DNA from: Hydractinia symbiolongicarpus
Taxonomy: Eukaryota > Cnidaria > Hydrozoa > Anthoathecata > Hydractiniidae
DNA: 64,000 nucleotides
Direction of reading: 5' to 3'
NCBI RefSeq assembly: GCF_029227915.1
Contig: NC_079878.1
Coordinates: forward strand, 12,710,001 to 12,774,000
In this document: piece after piece, positions 33,001 through 48,000 of the stretch
Numbering within the stretch: the stretch's first letter is position 1
Layout of the letters: the number at the start of each line of letters is the position of its first letter
Translations under genes and position numbers: made by a program
Notes under the pieces: generated by a model
Told to the model about the DNA's origin: nothing
Seen by the model: the letters and a program-made list of their open reading frames with translations, nothing else
Database searches by the model: none

Positions 33001-36000
33001 ATAATAACAGTGAGAAACTTAAACCCACGTTACCAAAAAGTGCTAAAATTGTTTACAAATATGGAGGATGCATACAAGACTTTAATCTAATGAATATTAA
33101 ATCTCTATTCGAAATAAATCTGCCAAGGGAGACTTTAAAACACTGGTTTCTCAGTTAATTTTTGCCATCATCCTAAAGCTTACTTTTGGTGAAAAAGTTA
33201 TTTTTTTAAAATCTGGATTGGTTTCCGAGTTAGGGGTTAGCACCTGCTTTACTCTGGGGATTTAAATTAAAAGTTTCTTTTGCAGATGTGTTATTTCCTT
33301 TTGTTTAAAATATAAAAATATCCTTTGAGAGTTTTTTTAATTGTAATGTTTTTGTATCATTATAAAATTCTTTCAATCAGCAGCAGTGACATAAAAAAGG
33401 TAGGAAACATTGTGTTCCATATTACCTATGTCGCATTAAACAGACTATTTTTAAACAAACATTTTCAAGCAATCCGACAAAGTGAAATATTTTTTCTACA
33501 TCTTTTAAAACACGGTTAATTCTGCTGACGTTATAAAGAAATTTTCTTGGCATGCTGAACTTGGCAAATATATAAAAGCTTGAAATCTACTGATAATCTG
33601 CCTAATTTTTATGGAACTCCATTTTTATAGTGGAAAAAAATATAATATAATAAAAAAGAAAATCTTATGTGGAATACTAGAATTTATAATTTGCATCAGC
33701 TAATGCTGAAATAAACTATTCTGATAAATCATTTTTTTTCCTTGTTCAATTCTTTGATATCCTTCATTTTCATTCTAAGTTACACACTTTTGTTATTCAG
33801 TTGCTCCCATATATTGTTCTTGCTAAGAAAGTATTTGCAAAATGAGTGAGAACCCTGAAACAGCCTAACACTTGTTTATTTTTTATTAAAAAGGATTATT
33901 ATTTTTGAAAGCACCCAATTGAGTAAAGATATCACCAGGTTAAACTGATTGTTTTTTTAAACCAATGCAAACAATTGATTTAATTTACATTGTAGTGCGT
34001 TTTCTCAATTGTTGATTTTGTATGTATATACTAACATAAGTATAAATTGTGTGGTTATAACAGTATTTTTTGTGGTAATGTTAAAAACTAATCCATAATA
34101 TAATATCAACATGTTTTTACGATGTCTGGCAATAATTTTTTAATATTTTTTCTTTATTTGCGTCAAGGAATTATTTGAAAAGTGAAATATATATAAATAG
34201 ATGTTCCATTCTCTAAAATCAATAAAACATGTTTTTTGTCAGTTCAACGATATACATTGCCTTATAATTCTTATTTCCAAAAAATAAGAATTAAAAAAAT
34301 GATAAAAGGAGGCAGGAAAATGGGCGGATACCAAAACTACTACTTTGCTTCGTAAGATATTTTACTTTAAAAATTTAAGAATAATTTTAAATGAAAAAAA
34401 AACAAAACAATGATTGTCAATGGCCCATGCATTTATATTAGCTGTAATCTGCAGTTGCCAACTACGAAATGGCCATGTTGGTGATATCTTAATAAATCTT
34501 TATCTAAGTCAGGTGTAGGTGTATTGCTATAGGATATACAGGGTAGCTCTGTATATGCTTTTGTTGGTTTGTTTCTTTCAATAGTACCGCAATTCTTTTT
34601 AACTCACAGTATGTGATCTTCACATTTGTCAAAAAATATGATTGCCATGGTTTTGAAACTAGCAATCAGCAGGTTTAAGAACGTCATGTTTTGATGCTGA
34701 AAAGATTCATTGAGCAACAAGCAATGTTGTTAAACTGTACTGCATTATTAATTTGCTCACATACGTATTTCTTGCATACAATTACAATGCTTGATTCTCT
34801 ATTTTTTACTTTTGATTTGCCTCGTTTAAATTGTAAGCAACCATGTACTTGACTTTATTATTCAACCTGATTTCTTGGGTATAATAAAAATTATTCTTTT
34901 AGGGCCACTAAAAATACAGAAGCCTAGAAGGGACAATCAAAAATATTTGTCAGAGTACACAACTAAATTTCAAAATGTTTTCCAAAATACACAAATGTTT
35001 TATGAAATGCAAAAATCATTCTCAAAATACACAAATCATTTTCAATGCAGAAATTTTCTCTATTTAAGCTTAAGGGGCACGAGATACATTTTCATGCACA
35101 TGCAATGCAGCAGTGCTCCATTGCACACACATGAAAAAAATAATTTTGCTCCACAACTTAAGGGACAAAATAGATCTGAATCTATTTTGTGCGTGTGCTC
35201 CGGGCTCAAAATTTGAACATTTTGTTGCATAGAAAATGTTGCTCATGTCTCCATCTCTGGTGTTCCCTTAGTTTTACACAAAACATTTCTAAAGTATAAA
35301 TTTACATACAGAATATTAACTCTGTGTTTTCAGTTGTAAAGACATAAAATGGCTACTGTTGTATTTTGTTATCGATGTGGTAGGCAGTTTTACGATGTTG
35401 AATACTTCTGTCCAAAGTGTGGAACACAAAGAAGATGCACCCTAAAAAACATAAATGTGTACACTATTGGCCTTAACAAGATTTGGAATAGTATTTCTGT
35501 CAATAATAAATGCATCCTTTTGGCAGCTAACAACTTCAACCCCCTCTTTCATTTTCACTTTCATTACTTAAATCGATTTTCCACACAACTGGCAATTCTT
35601 TGTTTTGTAGACAGGCATCTGCATGTTGCTCAATTTTATTGAAAGGGAATTTCTGGTTACAAATTGGATATCTTCCAAATCTTCCGCTGACAGGAGTTTT
35701 CCAATTTAGAAAATTGGGAATTTCTGGCAACTCATTGTTTCCACTGCTGGATGGCTTATTTAGTAGACTTTTATTATTACGTTCCTGCTGTTTATTTTCT
35801 TCATTACGAGAATCATTGTGATCATTGTTAATGTCATAGCGTGATGTTTCTTTTAATGGAGCTGCCATGGCATTAAGTTCATAATTTTGTTTCAGAGTTC
35901 TAGTACCAATATACAGATCCAATCTAGAATATGGCATTCTCAGTTCTGTTTTGTAATTTGCAACAGTAAATGTATCTGTGTGTGGAGTAATAATGACCTC

Positions 36001-39000
36001 TTTTAGGTCAGGGTACAACAATACGTAGTCCTCAAGTGAACAGAATAACTGATCATGATTGGCATGCTTTTTTACTGCCAAGTCAAGAACTGATTTGGCA
36101 GAAGCATATTTTTGAACTTTTAGGGGTAGCTTACTTCCTCTTACAATTTGTAACTCAGCATTGTTATTTTCCCAGATTAGTCCAACATTTATTGTGACTA
36201 AATCATGATTAATGCTTGTAATGCCAGTACTCATTTCTTTTTCACTCTTTCTATTTTTGTGAACAAATCTTCCAGATATTGAAGATTTGAGTATTGGTTT
36301 AATATTTTTTGAACACTTTGTGTGTGAAGGTTCTTTTGAAATATATTGTTTCTGTATTCTGAAAAAGATTTGTGTATTTTAAAATAAATTTGTGTATTCT
36401 GAATTTAATTTGTGTATTGTCCCTTCTAATCTTCTATACAAAAACATACTATCAAAGTGATTTTGATTGTATAAGAGCTAATTGGTGGAACATACAAATT
36501 AATAATTTGGGTAGCATTATTTCTTGTTCTTCTTGAAAGCATCAAAACTATCGAAATCATAATTTTAGGTAAAGTGATAAAGATGTTGGAATCGACTTTG
36601 CATTGAAAATTATAACAGAAATCAAGCCTTCGTCAGGACCCTGAGAAAAGTTATAATTGGTCATGTAAAGATGTGGTTCTGTAAGAAAACAACATTGTGG
36701 CTTGAAATGCATGTCCTCTTGGATTTTTTTTGCTTCTTGTAAAGAAATAATTCAATTAAAAAAAGGATTCTTGAAACAACATTGAATATACGCATGTCTT
36801 TTTTGATAAAAACCTGAACCTTAATCATTGCTTATAAAACTAAAAAAACTGAGTAAAAATTTTGCCATAGCATATGAAAAGAACATTCATATAAATTCTC
36901 TTACAATTCTCTTTAAAGTAAACAAAATTATTTTTTACTTGTGGTTATTTCTTTTTATTTATACAGTTGCGAAGTTACGGCGCTGTTTATAAACACATTT
37001 GTAAGAATTTCCATAAATTAAAATAAAGTAAGGCTGAATTTTGAACTTTTGCAACCTTGTTCCTGGCGTCCATTTTCTCTTTTTTCATATCAGGATGGTG
37101 AGACGAACATCTCTCCGTTCAGATATAGAAAAAGAGACAACATGTTCTGGGAATAAGATTGGAAGTTATGTTCTCACTACTAGGCTGAAAAAGCTTCAAA
37201 AATAAGAACAATCCCACCTGCAAAACAGATTTATTAACTCTCATAATAAAAAAAACTAAATTTAAAGAATATGGTGGTTAAAAATTCTAAATCAGAAATA
37301 TTGTATGATGTTCCTGTTTTTAGAAACAAGCTGTAAAACTTATTCCCATAACTCTTTTTCAATTTTGATTTTGTGTGTTCTCTTGCACGTTGATCTGATA
37401 TCAAAAGTGAAAAACAACCCTAGGGACGGGGTTGACAAGCCGTTTCTTGACATTTTATGTATCCTTCACTTCAATAGTTAGCAATTTTTCCTGAAAATAA
37501 CATTTTTACTGGAGCTGACAAGATGTAAATTCAAATCTTGACTGAGTCTATGATTCTGCTACACTAAGTATATAGAGGTGAAGAGCATCAGTGTAAAATA
37601 TTAAATGACAACTATAAAATGACGTTTAATGTAAGAAGAAATAGAGCAAAAATATTTCTTCTGAACTTACTCTTGAAGTACGATGGTAGGAATAATAATA
37701 TATGTTGGGTGCAAAGATGGTACTTGTTCCTTACATTTTTTTAATACCACATGTGAGTGTGATTGTTACTTTCAGTAAACTTTTATTGGCTGCAGATAAA
37801 GTAATATGGTTCTCAATAATTAGTATTATAATCGCTTCTTTGATCTTTTTTTTTAACAATTAACATTTGAAATCTAATATATATATAGATCAGAAAGAAA
37901 CTAATAATTATTGACATCTTTATTCACATTTTTGACATAAAATTTTTTTTTTGAGGCTGGAGGTCTTTAAGAAAACAAACAAAAAATATAGAAATTTTTA
38001 TTCACTATAAACATATACTTCCCTCCCCTTCTTCCTACAAAAAAAATTTAGGAATGTTTAAAAGTTCTTTTAATAAAATCAAGTGGTTATCCATGATTGG
38101 GAAAATTGAGATTTAGCTTCGTTTGCCAACCAACTATTCAACATAGTTGACATAGTTGAGTAATGGAGTGCAATCCTAAATGCTGTTGGCTCATATCCTG
38201 GCCAATTTAAGTTTTCATTTATGTTAAACTTAAATTACCTGTAACTTTAAATGCTGGATTAGTTTTTAACCATAACAACCAATAAGTTTTTATTTATTTA
38301 AATTTGAATTGTAAACTTTTTTTTAGAACTTCACAAAATCGATGTATCAAGGCTCAGACATAATGTTTACAATCGATTGCAAAGGAAACGACACAGATTT
38401 TCTTCTCAGTGTGCTATTATTTTCACAGCCATGCCATGAAAAAGATGTTTCAGTAATGGTAAGTTATGTAATTAAGGTCTACAAATATATTTATTTCAAA
38501 CCTTGAAGTTTTCTTAAAGAAGACAGCAAAAATAGATTGTTGCCTCTTTTCCCACTGGTAACATCCCTTTTTGTAAAGGCAATATTTTCCACCAACATGG
38601 TGACCAAAATAGATAAATTACTGTAAAATCTTGAAACTTTGGTAAATATTGAAAAATGTCCTGAATTTGTCCTGGATTGATATTATATAAAGTTGAGTTT
38701 TTTCAAATTGGGATATTTGAATTGATGAATTAATTAATTTATTTATTTTTCAGGTCTTGGAATTCTTGAAAATTTAGCATATACGTAGACTTTATGATCC
38801 TAAAATTATTCTGAAATCTCATAATTTTTTCTATTATATTAACAAACAATGTCAGGAAAAGTCCCAGAATTTAAAATTAAATTTTCTTTCCATGCTTACA
38901 AGTCCTTAAAAATTGTTTTGTTTCTTGTCTATAAAATTTACAATAGGTGTTTAGGATTTCTCGTCCTTTTCATACCAATATTATTGGAATTTTTCTATTA

Positions 39001-42000
39001 TATTGTGGTATAAGAGCTTAAGTATACATTGCAATTTTTTTCAACAAAGTTATGAAATTGTTCCAATCACTATATTTTATTAAATTTTTAGTATATATAG
39101 CAATTTTTAAAAGTTTGTAGAAAACTGAAATTATTTTTATATCTTCATTATAACACTATCAAGGAGTGTTCTTCAATTTTACAGTGCAGCCAAGGAGACA
39201 AGCATTTAGTGTTATCGTATAGAAATTAAATAGTATATGTTGTATAGCTTCTAAGTAAGATTTTTTTATATACTTATTCATACTTTTTAGGGACTTACCC
39301 AGCAAATATTCGAATTAAGCTCAAAGTGTCAAGAAAAGCTTGTGCTTCAAAAAGATGAACTTAAAAAACTTGTTGTTAAAAAGGTATGTTTAGTATAATC
39401 TGCGCTGGAATATTCTTTCTATATTATGCATGCTAGATGTATTGGTACGCTTGGTATGTTATGCAAATTTAAAGACGTAGTGTCACTTGTTTTGGCTATC
39501 TTCCTTTATCTTTTCTTCCCTTGTAATCAAGTCAAACAATGTGAATGTAATTAGATTAATTTACCACTTTTTTACAATGCATTTTTTTTTCTTCTTTTTT
39601 TATTTCTTGACTTCATTCTAGCAGCTACAAAAGTCACATTTAGAATATGTAGACAATTGTGATCGCGAATGTCTCATAAAATTTTCTTGTACCTATTTCG
39701 AACTGACTGATTTGTCTCCCAGTGTTTCCTTTTTTTTGTTTCTTTCTGACTAACTAATTATAGTGTGTTCAAACAAATTTTTATGCATATGGGCTAGAAC
39801 ATTCCGAGGTATCTTAAAGTTTCACTTACTTTTTACCTGTGCTGTATTGTTTATATTTTAGTTAGATATCTCGGACAGTACACCACCAGATGCTATACCC
39901 AATGAACCAATAAAGCCTAACACAGTAACACCAACACAACAGACAAAGACAACTGCCAATAACAGAAAGAAAAAAAGTTTACAGGAGCATGTATAAATTT
40001 TCTCTATATATATTTTACAACCTGTTTTGAGTAATATAGGGTGGAGAGTAAGTGGAGAATATTGTCTAATCAAAGTGTGAAGTGCTTTTAATGAATTTGA
40101 CCTATTATAGCCTGTTTAAATCTATTATCTACCTCTCAGGCCACAATGGACCCCTTTGAAATCGCAGACTTCGATGTCAAAGAAAACCCATCAAGTATCA
40201 TTGCCAAAGATGACAATGATGTAGTTTTAGATGTGGAAATCTATTGTTTTTTGCAAGAAAAAAAAATTGAGTTTGCAAAACATCAGAAAATTAAATATTA
40301 CGTTGATCTTAGCATTGTTATGATTTTTTACTAATTTTTTTTAGATAATTGTGAAAAGAGCAAACCAAGCTAAAAAAGTAACAACAAACAGACCAATAGC
40401 AGCAAAGAAACTACCAACAAACAGACCAATACCAGCAAAGAAAAGAAAACAAAGCAGACCAACAGCATCAGTGACAAGAAAAACTACGAAAACGCAGACA
40501 ACAAAACTTAGAATAGTGACCATGAGTGAAAATGCAGCAAAAAATGTGATCACTAACAAACCTGTAACTGCAGCACATAATGTACCTGTTGGGGTAAGTA
40601 CTGACTATAAATTTTACATTTACTTTTGATGAGAGAGCAACCATGTAATGTACGTGAGTGCTACAACTAAATTGACCTCATTTTTCTGTAGGCCAATGTA
40701 TTGCCAAAAACAGAATTCAAAGCTATATATACATTAAGACTTGGTTTCTCTGGTGAAACTAAAATGAAATTTCATGGTGAGTATTTTCTATTGATGTATC
40801 TTTGATTCTTTCATAACTTGGCAAGGTTTAACCAAACCCTTGACCATCTGCACTGTAAATGAACGTTATACTACAAGAGATGGAGTGATTTCATTTATTC
40901 TTGTATTAGCACTGCTGTTGACTGACATCCTGTTAGTACAGTCCTATTGGTGCCAAATTAAAGAAATCCCACAAAATAGCAACTAGTTAACTATAGAGAA
41001 CAACATCGATCTTGTTATATTAAAAACAGCTTGTAAATGCACCCACATATGGTAATTTGTAGTACAGTGTACATTTATTATATACTATATTATTTTGTAG
41101 TTAAAATTGAGTCAAAACATAAAGGATCATATCTGTCAGCTATCAACTATCCTCTTCTGCCGGTAAAAACATATTTTTTTGATGTTAATTTTGTTAAAAT
41201 TTGATGCCTACTGTTAGAAAGCAAGTTGGTTTCATGCGAAAGCACTTCAAAAGTTGTCTTAAATTTCGGTCTTGATTGGCCTTGGAAGTTTACTAATTAT
41301 GCAGAATTATAACATTTCTATGTACTTGTTTAATTCTTAAGTTCTTTGGTATAATGTCATTGGTGTATCTTGCATTTGCTATTGGGTGGTTTGTTGTATC
41401 GTGTTGTAATTGGAGAGATTTACTTCGAGTCCAGGTAAATAAATTCCTATGGATTTTTGCACTAGCCAACATCCAGTTTGCCATGAAAATTTTGACATGT
41501 TTTATCGTGTATGGATTTGAAATAGAACTTGTGTTTATTTGTTATACAAATTCTTCTTAACTGGGAACTAATTGCTAAACCGTTTAGGAAAGTTGTGGAT
41601 TAGTAGCACATTTCGATTATAATCATGGTTTTGCAAGTTTAAATTTCCAGCCAGCCCAATTTGCTTCTAGTGTTATAGTTTGTAACCATCAACTGACTAC
41701 GGCATGATGGCATAATAACAGATTGAATTTATTTAGTTATGCTGTTTTTTTATAGTTTTGGATTGGAGCAGTTATTGCATTGGGTAAGACACGTATAGTT
41801 TTTACTATAAAGTTGGCCTTGTGTGACACATCTGAATGTACTGCACGTTTTAAGCACTTGCTGTAACACGATTCAGTATCATTAAAATAAAAAGGAAGAT
41901 TCGATTTCAGTGCTGCTCTCCATTCCTATGGCGCAAGAATTAATCTAAGTGATAATAGACTTTTTGACTTCTTGTTTAAGTTTGTGACTCAAGTTTTCTC

Positions 42001-45000
42001 AATAATTCCCAGGTGTTTTTTTAATTTTTTTTGTCTGCAAATTTTTTTTTACAAAAATTACAAAAACAAAAAAAGTAAAATGATAATATAAGAATTATTT
42101 AAGTAATCATTGTATATATTATAAAATAAAAATTGTTTTGTTTTGTAGGAATGTTCGAAAATGCTTTGTTTTATACCGAATATAGAAATATCAGTAGCTC
42201 TGGCTCAGGTAAGAATAATTATATATATATAGGAATGGCCTGTGGACTAGTGGTTACGGAGTTTGCTTCGTAATTACAAGATCCGTGGTATGGTCCACAT
42301 GCAAGCACGTTTAGAAAGTGCCTTTAACACAGCTACAGGTTACCCCATGCTATGTAAGGGACATTGTGTAGGCAATGCTTGTGTATACCTAATGTATAAC
42401 TACAGGACACATGACCCACTTTCATAACAGTGTTTCCAACACTGAAGTGGCTATATCCGGAATAAATTTCATAATAATAATAGAACACACCCACTTGAAG
42501 ATGGGTGTAGTACTAGTATTTTTAAAATTAACGAAATCATTTACCAATGTGGTACAAAAAAGTTCAACATTGGATAGCTGTCATGACGTTTATGTTTTAT
42601 GTATTATGACAAATGACACACCCTTTTTTAAAAGAAGTACTTGTCAACGTGCTAAATTGAGCACTTTGTACATCAAATGGATGCTCTAAATTACGGCAAA
42701 TATCTCTGTAATATTGTTGAGAATACTTTCGCAGTGATATACCCACAAAACGTGCTCCATGGTACCTGCTTTTTTGTAAAAAAAATGTTTAAAATTTGGT
42801 TAGGGGTTTTATTTTTATGATAATCCTTTGTATGGTAAAATAACAAGTAATGAATCACTTTCATATTAAACTGGTTGATTTGAAAGGTCATAGTTTACTT
42901 AAGTGTTAAGACATCCTTAAATTCCTTATAAAAAGCGTACAAGGTGCTCTAAGATGTCAAATTAACCCTCTTGCACACCTTTCTCACTGCTATTTAATAA
43001 ACTCAAACTTTTGCATTTGATGTCTAGTCTATCTCTTTTTTCTTTTTTTGTTGTTTACCAACATTATCTGGCTTTGATCTGTCATTTATGTCTGATAATC
43101 TTTTTTTTTTTGTTTTCTTTAGAAAATGGGTTGCTTTATTTTGCTGAGATAGTATCTTGTATTAAGCGTGCTCTTGCACGGATACTTGTGGTCATTGTCA
43201 GTCTTGGTTTTGGCATTGTAAAGTAAGTCCCAGTCATTCAAGTTGAAACGAAAGGAATTTTTTAATTCAAAAATTTTATATTTTAAAAAAGTTTTAGGAA
43301 GAATGGAGTACTGGACGTGAAAAAGTTATAATTTTGTTATCACTATTTTGAATGAATAAGTTTATACAACGGATTTATATTCAAATGTAGTTTATATACC
43401 CAAGATCATGTTCACAATCCACTCCCACTCGTCATAAAATTATAAAATGTTATAAATATAGTTACAGATTTCCATTAAGTATAGTTTCCTAGTAAATCGT
43501 TCTACATTGAAAAAATGGTAGTAGTAAGTCACAACAATTTAATTTAAAAACAACGTGCTTGATAAGTTTCACTGCCTAAATGCCTTTTAGCCTCTATGCA
43601 TTATGTTTCTATGTGGATCACATACTGTTCCCCATGGATTATTTTGTGGTGTTCCAGAGAGTGGGTTCTCAATCAACAAAATGTTGTTGGATATTTATGG
43701 ATACTCATTAAGCGAGTGTGCAATTAATTGATTTTATCATAAAATGTCGGGAAGAGTCGTAAATTATGAGAATTTTAAAATTTGGAGTGAGTGGCCTGTG
43801 TTCACGTGTTGCGAATAGATATTATTTCGGAATATAATGTGAGGCGAAAGTGATGATGTGAAAAACGTACTTAAAAAGTTAGTCACCTAATACACCAAGT
43901 AAAAGCTTGAGCGTTACCTTTATCGTCGTCACTTTGTTTCGATGGTTCACACGATGCTGTTTTGCATCAGAGCAAAATAGTTTCACTTTTTGTACCGAAA
44001 CGAATTATGTTCCTATATTGGATAGGTTCAGTTTTATGTGTACGAATGCCCTATCATGTACGAAATTTGATGTCTATTCCTTAACAAACTACGTATGTTG
44101 ATCATGTTCTTATTTCCTTTCAGGCCACGACTTGGTGAGACGTTACACAAAGTATTAGCTATGGGTGGTTTATATTTTCTGCTAGCTGCAATCGAAGGAT
44201 GTATACGCGTGCATGATAGTGTAAGCATTTATGTTTGCCTTTCAAACAAAAATTTTTTCAGTGCGAGACCGAGCCATATTATTGAGGCTTTTTGCTTCTT
44301 TGTGGAGCAGTTTTAATTTCAATTTTTAATTACAAATTTTCTTTTTTTTTAAATTTTTCTCGAATCACAACTTAATAATATGAATTTTTAGAAAGTTCTC
44401 CCGTTTGACTTTCCATTATTTTTATTTTTTTACTAAATGCCAAATTTCTTAAAAAGGTGTTACAATTAGGCTCACGGGAAAACCAATGATAATGGACCTG
44501 GGGAATTTTTTTCAGAGATTTAAATCTTTGTTAAAATCTCGGTTTAATCGTGCACCGAACTGATATTTATTCTAACTAATGTGGTTTAATTAAACGGATT
44601 TTTTTCTGTATTATTCCAGAGTAAATTAGTTTCAAAAACACAACTCTACGCGCTGGTCCCTCTCACTGCGTTAGATGTCGCCTTATGTTGGTGGGTATTC
44701 ACAGCCTTGGTGCAAACCACACGTACACTTCGTATAAGAAAGAACATTGTTAAATTGACATTGTATCGACACTTTACAAATACTCTCATTTTTTCTGTCG
44801 TAGGTGGGTTTTATTTGTTGTTGTCGTCTTTATTAGAATCGTTGCCGTTGTTGTTGTCGTTATTTTTGTTGTCGTTTTGTTGACTCCATTAATTTATTTT
44901 AGCCTCGCTTGCATATATGATTTGGATGATCAAGCAAAGCCGGTTTACTGATTGTATTGTGAGCCAATTTTTTTTAATTTTGTACTGAATACATGTGCGA

Positions 45001-48000
45001 TATTGTTTTTTTTATTCGAATTTTAATTTTTTTTTCACAAATTACATTAACAGCATGGAATGTTAGTATCATTATCAATTAACAATATGATAAATCTTCA
45101 CAAATATGTTTTATTCGAACGTAAATTTAATTACGATGTACTTTCACCAATTCGAATTTTATTAATTCGAATGCAGATTATTCGAACGAACATTTATTTC
45201 AAAACTGATTTCTTCATTTTAAACAAATTTTCTGATGCTTTTCATGTTTTACTTAGCAAATGTTTGTATTTATTCTCATTCCCCCTTTTTTTACCAGGAT
45301 GTTTCAACGATATGGATGAACGATGCATTGTGGCCATTTTTATTTGCAATTATTCTACTTGTCATTATGGTGTTGTGGAGGCCTAGCATCAACAACCAAA
45401 GGTCTGAAAACGCGAAATATTCTTTCGAAGTAATCAGACAAAAATATGTTGGACGTTTTGGGTGTAACTTGAAGTTTTTTCTTCGAATAATTTCGTCCGA
45501 CAATTATCATAAGAAGCACCGTAATTTATAGTCTACAGCTGTTATGGGTTTTTTAAACATTATTTTTAAAAATGGACAACACTGACAATATTTTTGGGAC
45601 GAATATCTTCTGCAAGATATATATCTTCTTGTCCGGTCAGGTATTACTGTTAATACTTGTTAAAAAAGCTCGACAGTAAGAACAACATGAATTTCTTTAG
45701 ATACGCTTTCACACCGCTTGACGCAGGTGACAGTGATGGAGATGATGATATGACATTGTCTGATGCTTTTGGTATGCTATTTCTGTGTTTGCTGTTTTGT
45801 TTTTGTGTTTATCTGTTAATATCAAGATGACAAAGTGTGACTTGTGATTATCTTCTCCAAAAAACCAAATTTTGGATTGTTCGTAGCTGGCTTCGTCCTA
45901 CTTTGACTAAAATGTTTTGTTCTAAAAAATATGCCTTAGTTTTTTAGATAATCGTTTTTTTTTTGTTTTGTTTCTTTTCATGACTTATTGTTAATGTGAT
46001 GGTATATTTCCAAGTTCACCTTACCCAAAGTGATCAAAATAGAAATTTTCATATTTAGTAGCCCCTGTTTAAAAGCAAAAACATAATCACAATTTTAACT
46101 GAGATATTATTGTATTTGGGTTCTGATTCAATAGTTGGGATCAAATAAACTTATTGGTGTTTGGGTATGAACTTTTGAAGATTTTTTTCATCAACATAAC
46201 CAACAGAATTGTTGAGAAATAATGTGACCTATATGTACTTGTATGTATCTTAAACGGAAGAAATTTGACCTTAATTTGGCGAATGAATTTAATAAGATTT
46301 TCTGCATGTATGGAGTTTGACTGAACAAAAATAAACAGCCGCAAAATGCGGTATTTATTGTATTCATTTTATCGGTTATTTTACCGGAAAAAACCCTCTT
46401 GATCACTGTTTTCGATTGTTGAAGGAATTGGATTTTTTTTTACAAACGATTAGGAATTTTAGATTTAGCGCGAATTTAATTTGGTGTATGTTAACAAAAT
46501 TTGCGAATCTAGTCAAACTCCGAAGCCAAAATCTCTCATGTCAAATATGAAATGTCAAATATCTTATACTTGCTAAAAATGGATAATACATAGAACGTAC
46601 AGCAAACTATCAGTTTGAACTCAGTGAAAAAAATTTATATATATATTACAACAGGTTACACTTGCTCTCTATATTGTTTATTGTACTTTATTAATGAAGC
46701 TTTTTAATTATTATGTGTTTTTCTTATAGAGGGTATGAAAATGAGGAACAAATCCGACAGTCACATAAATGGAAACGTCACAAAGAACCGAAATAAAGCC
46801 GTAAGTTGGAGCTTATAAAAAATGTTTGTCGTGTTTTTAAAAAGGTGTTTCGAGGGGTGTGTCTTTTTTACGTGTATTTTGTCGCATTTATAAGCTCCAT
46901 CTGATTTCGATATTTTTATGCCATTTTTTTTATCCATATTTGTCCAAATAGTAAAGATATTGAAAGAAGTTTAAAAGTCTAATAAGAAAATGAGATTTGT
47001 ATTTTTAATAAACAAATCAAAATAAAAACAGGAAAAACTTTAGAATTTTACAGATTTCACCTGGATCTGTTAAATTTTTTTAATGGGAAAAATAAAAGTA
47101 TTATACATACCAAATTATGTTTCTTTAACAAACCTTTTGTCTGGTTTAAAAGCGTGACATTTAAGATGTTTCGTTATAAATAAAAAATATCACTTTTCTT
47201 TAGGATGATGATTTAAAATGGGTAGAAGAAAATATACCATCCGTTCCCTCCACGTAAGTATGGTTTGTGTTCATCATGTTTACTCAAGTCAAGTCAACCT
47301 TGCGAGTTGAAGTAAAATATTTGTTTTTGCTATTGACTAAGTACTCCCTGATGTTGTGTCCTTCTTTTGTTATATAATTCAAAAAAGATAAACAAAGCCT
47401 AAATATCACTGTATTTAAACATAATAGTATGTTATTTAAAATTAGACTCCGTGGCGAGATCGTTTTTAGACGTGTAGATGTAGTAATTAGGTTTTCAAGC
47501 TTGCAAATTAAGTCTTACTGTGTCACTGAGTATCACTGTGTCACTAATACATAGCAAATGTTGCCAGACATATATTTTACTACTTCCTATGATGTCTGGT
47601 TGATGTTCCAAATTTGATGCTAGTGGATCTGTTTATGGATCTAAATCTGCGAGAGAAGTGATGAGAAGTAAATATATGGGAGTTCATGTTAACATCCTAA
47701 TATACTGATATATATATACTAGTCGTTCACCCGTGGAAAAATCCACGGGGCCGTCCGTCTTTAAATTGTACGTTATTTTGTGTGCTCTTTGCACAACACT
47801 TTTTTTTTTTTGCGAATAGATAGACAGGCTGTTTTTAAAATGACAATGTATAATTTTCCGTTTTTTCATATAGGCTGCTTCCTACCATTGACTCAGATGA
47901 GGTTCGTATAGTGTTTTATACGCTTTTTGTTGTTGTTGGGTATCTTTTCCGCTTATTGTCCCCTTCCACCCTGTATCCCTGCCCTGTACTACCCTCACTA

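Larger units (their letters stand above)
34915..36438. mobile_element. 1.5-kb TIR element with subterminal repeats and G2E3-like fragments
   Basis: The inverted ends TACAGAAGCCTAGAAGGG (34915 on) and the reverse complement of 36416-36438 agree over 23 bp with three mismatches; TAGAAGGGACAAT is perfect (34925-34937, 36416-36428). Inside each end are three or more spaced copies of AATACACAAAT, pointing inward, a pattern of subterminal transposase-binding repeats. No target duplication was visible. It lies in TMEM87 intron 1. It carries a minus-strand 232-codon frame and a plus-strand zinc-ribbon start. No transposase was recognised. Confidence 0.65.

Noticed and set aside
34875-35216. Plus-strand 113-codon frame at the left end of the intron-1 element
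   Set aside because: Its sequence comes from the AATACACAAAT subterminal repeats, and it starts at a non-ATG codon.
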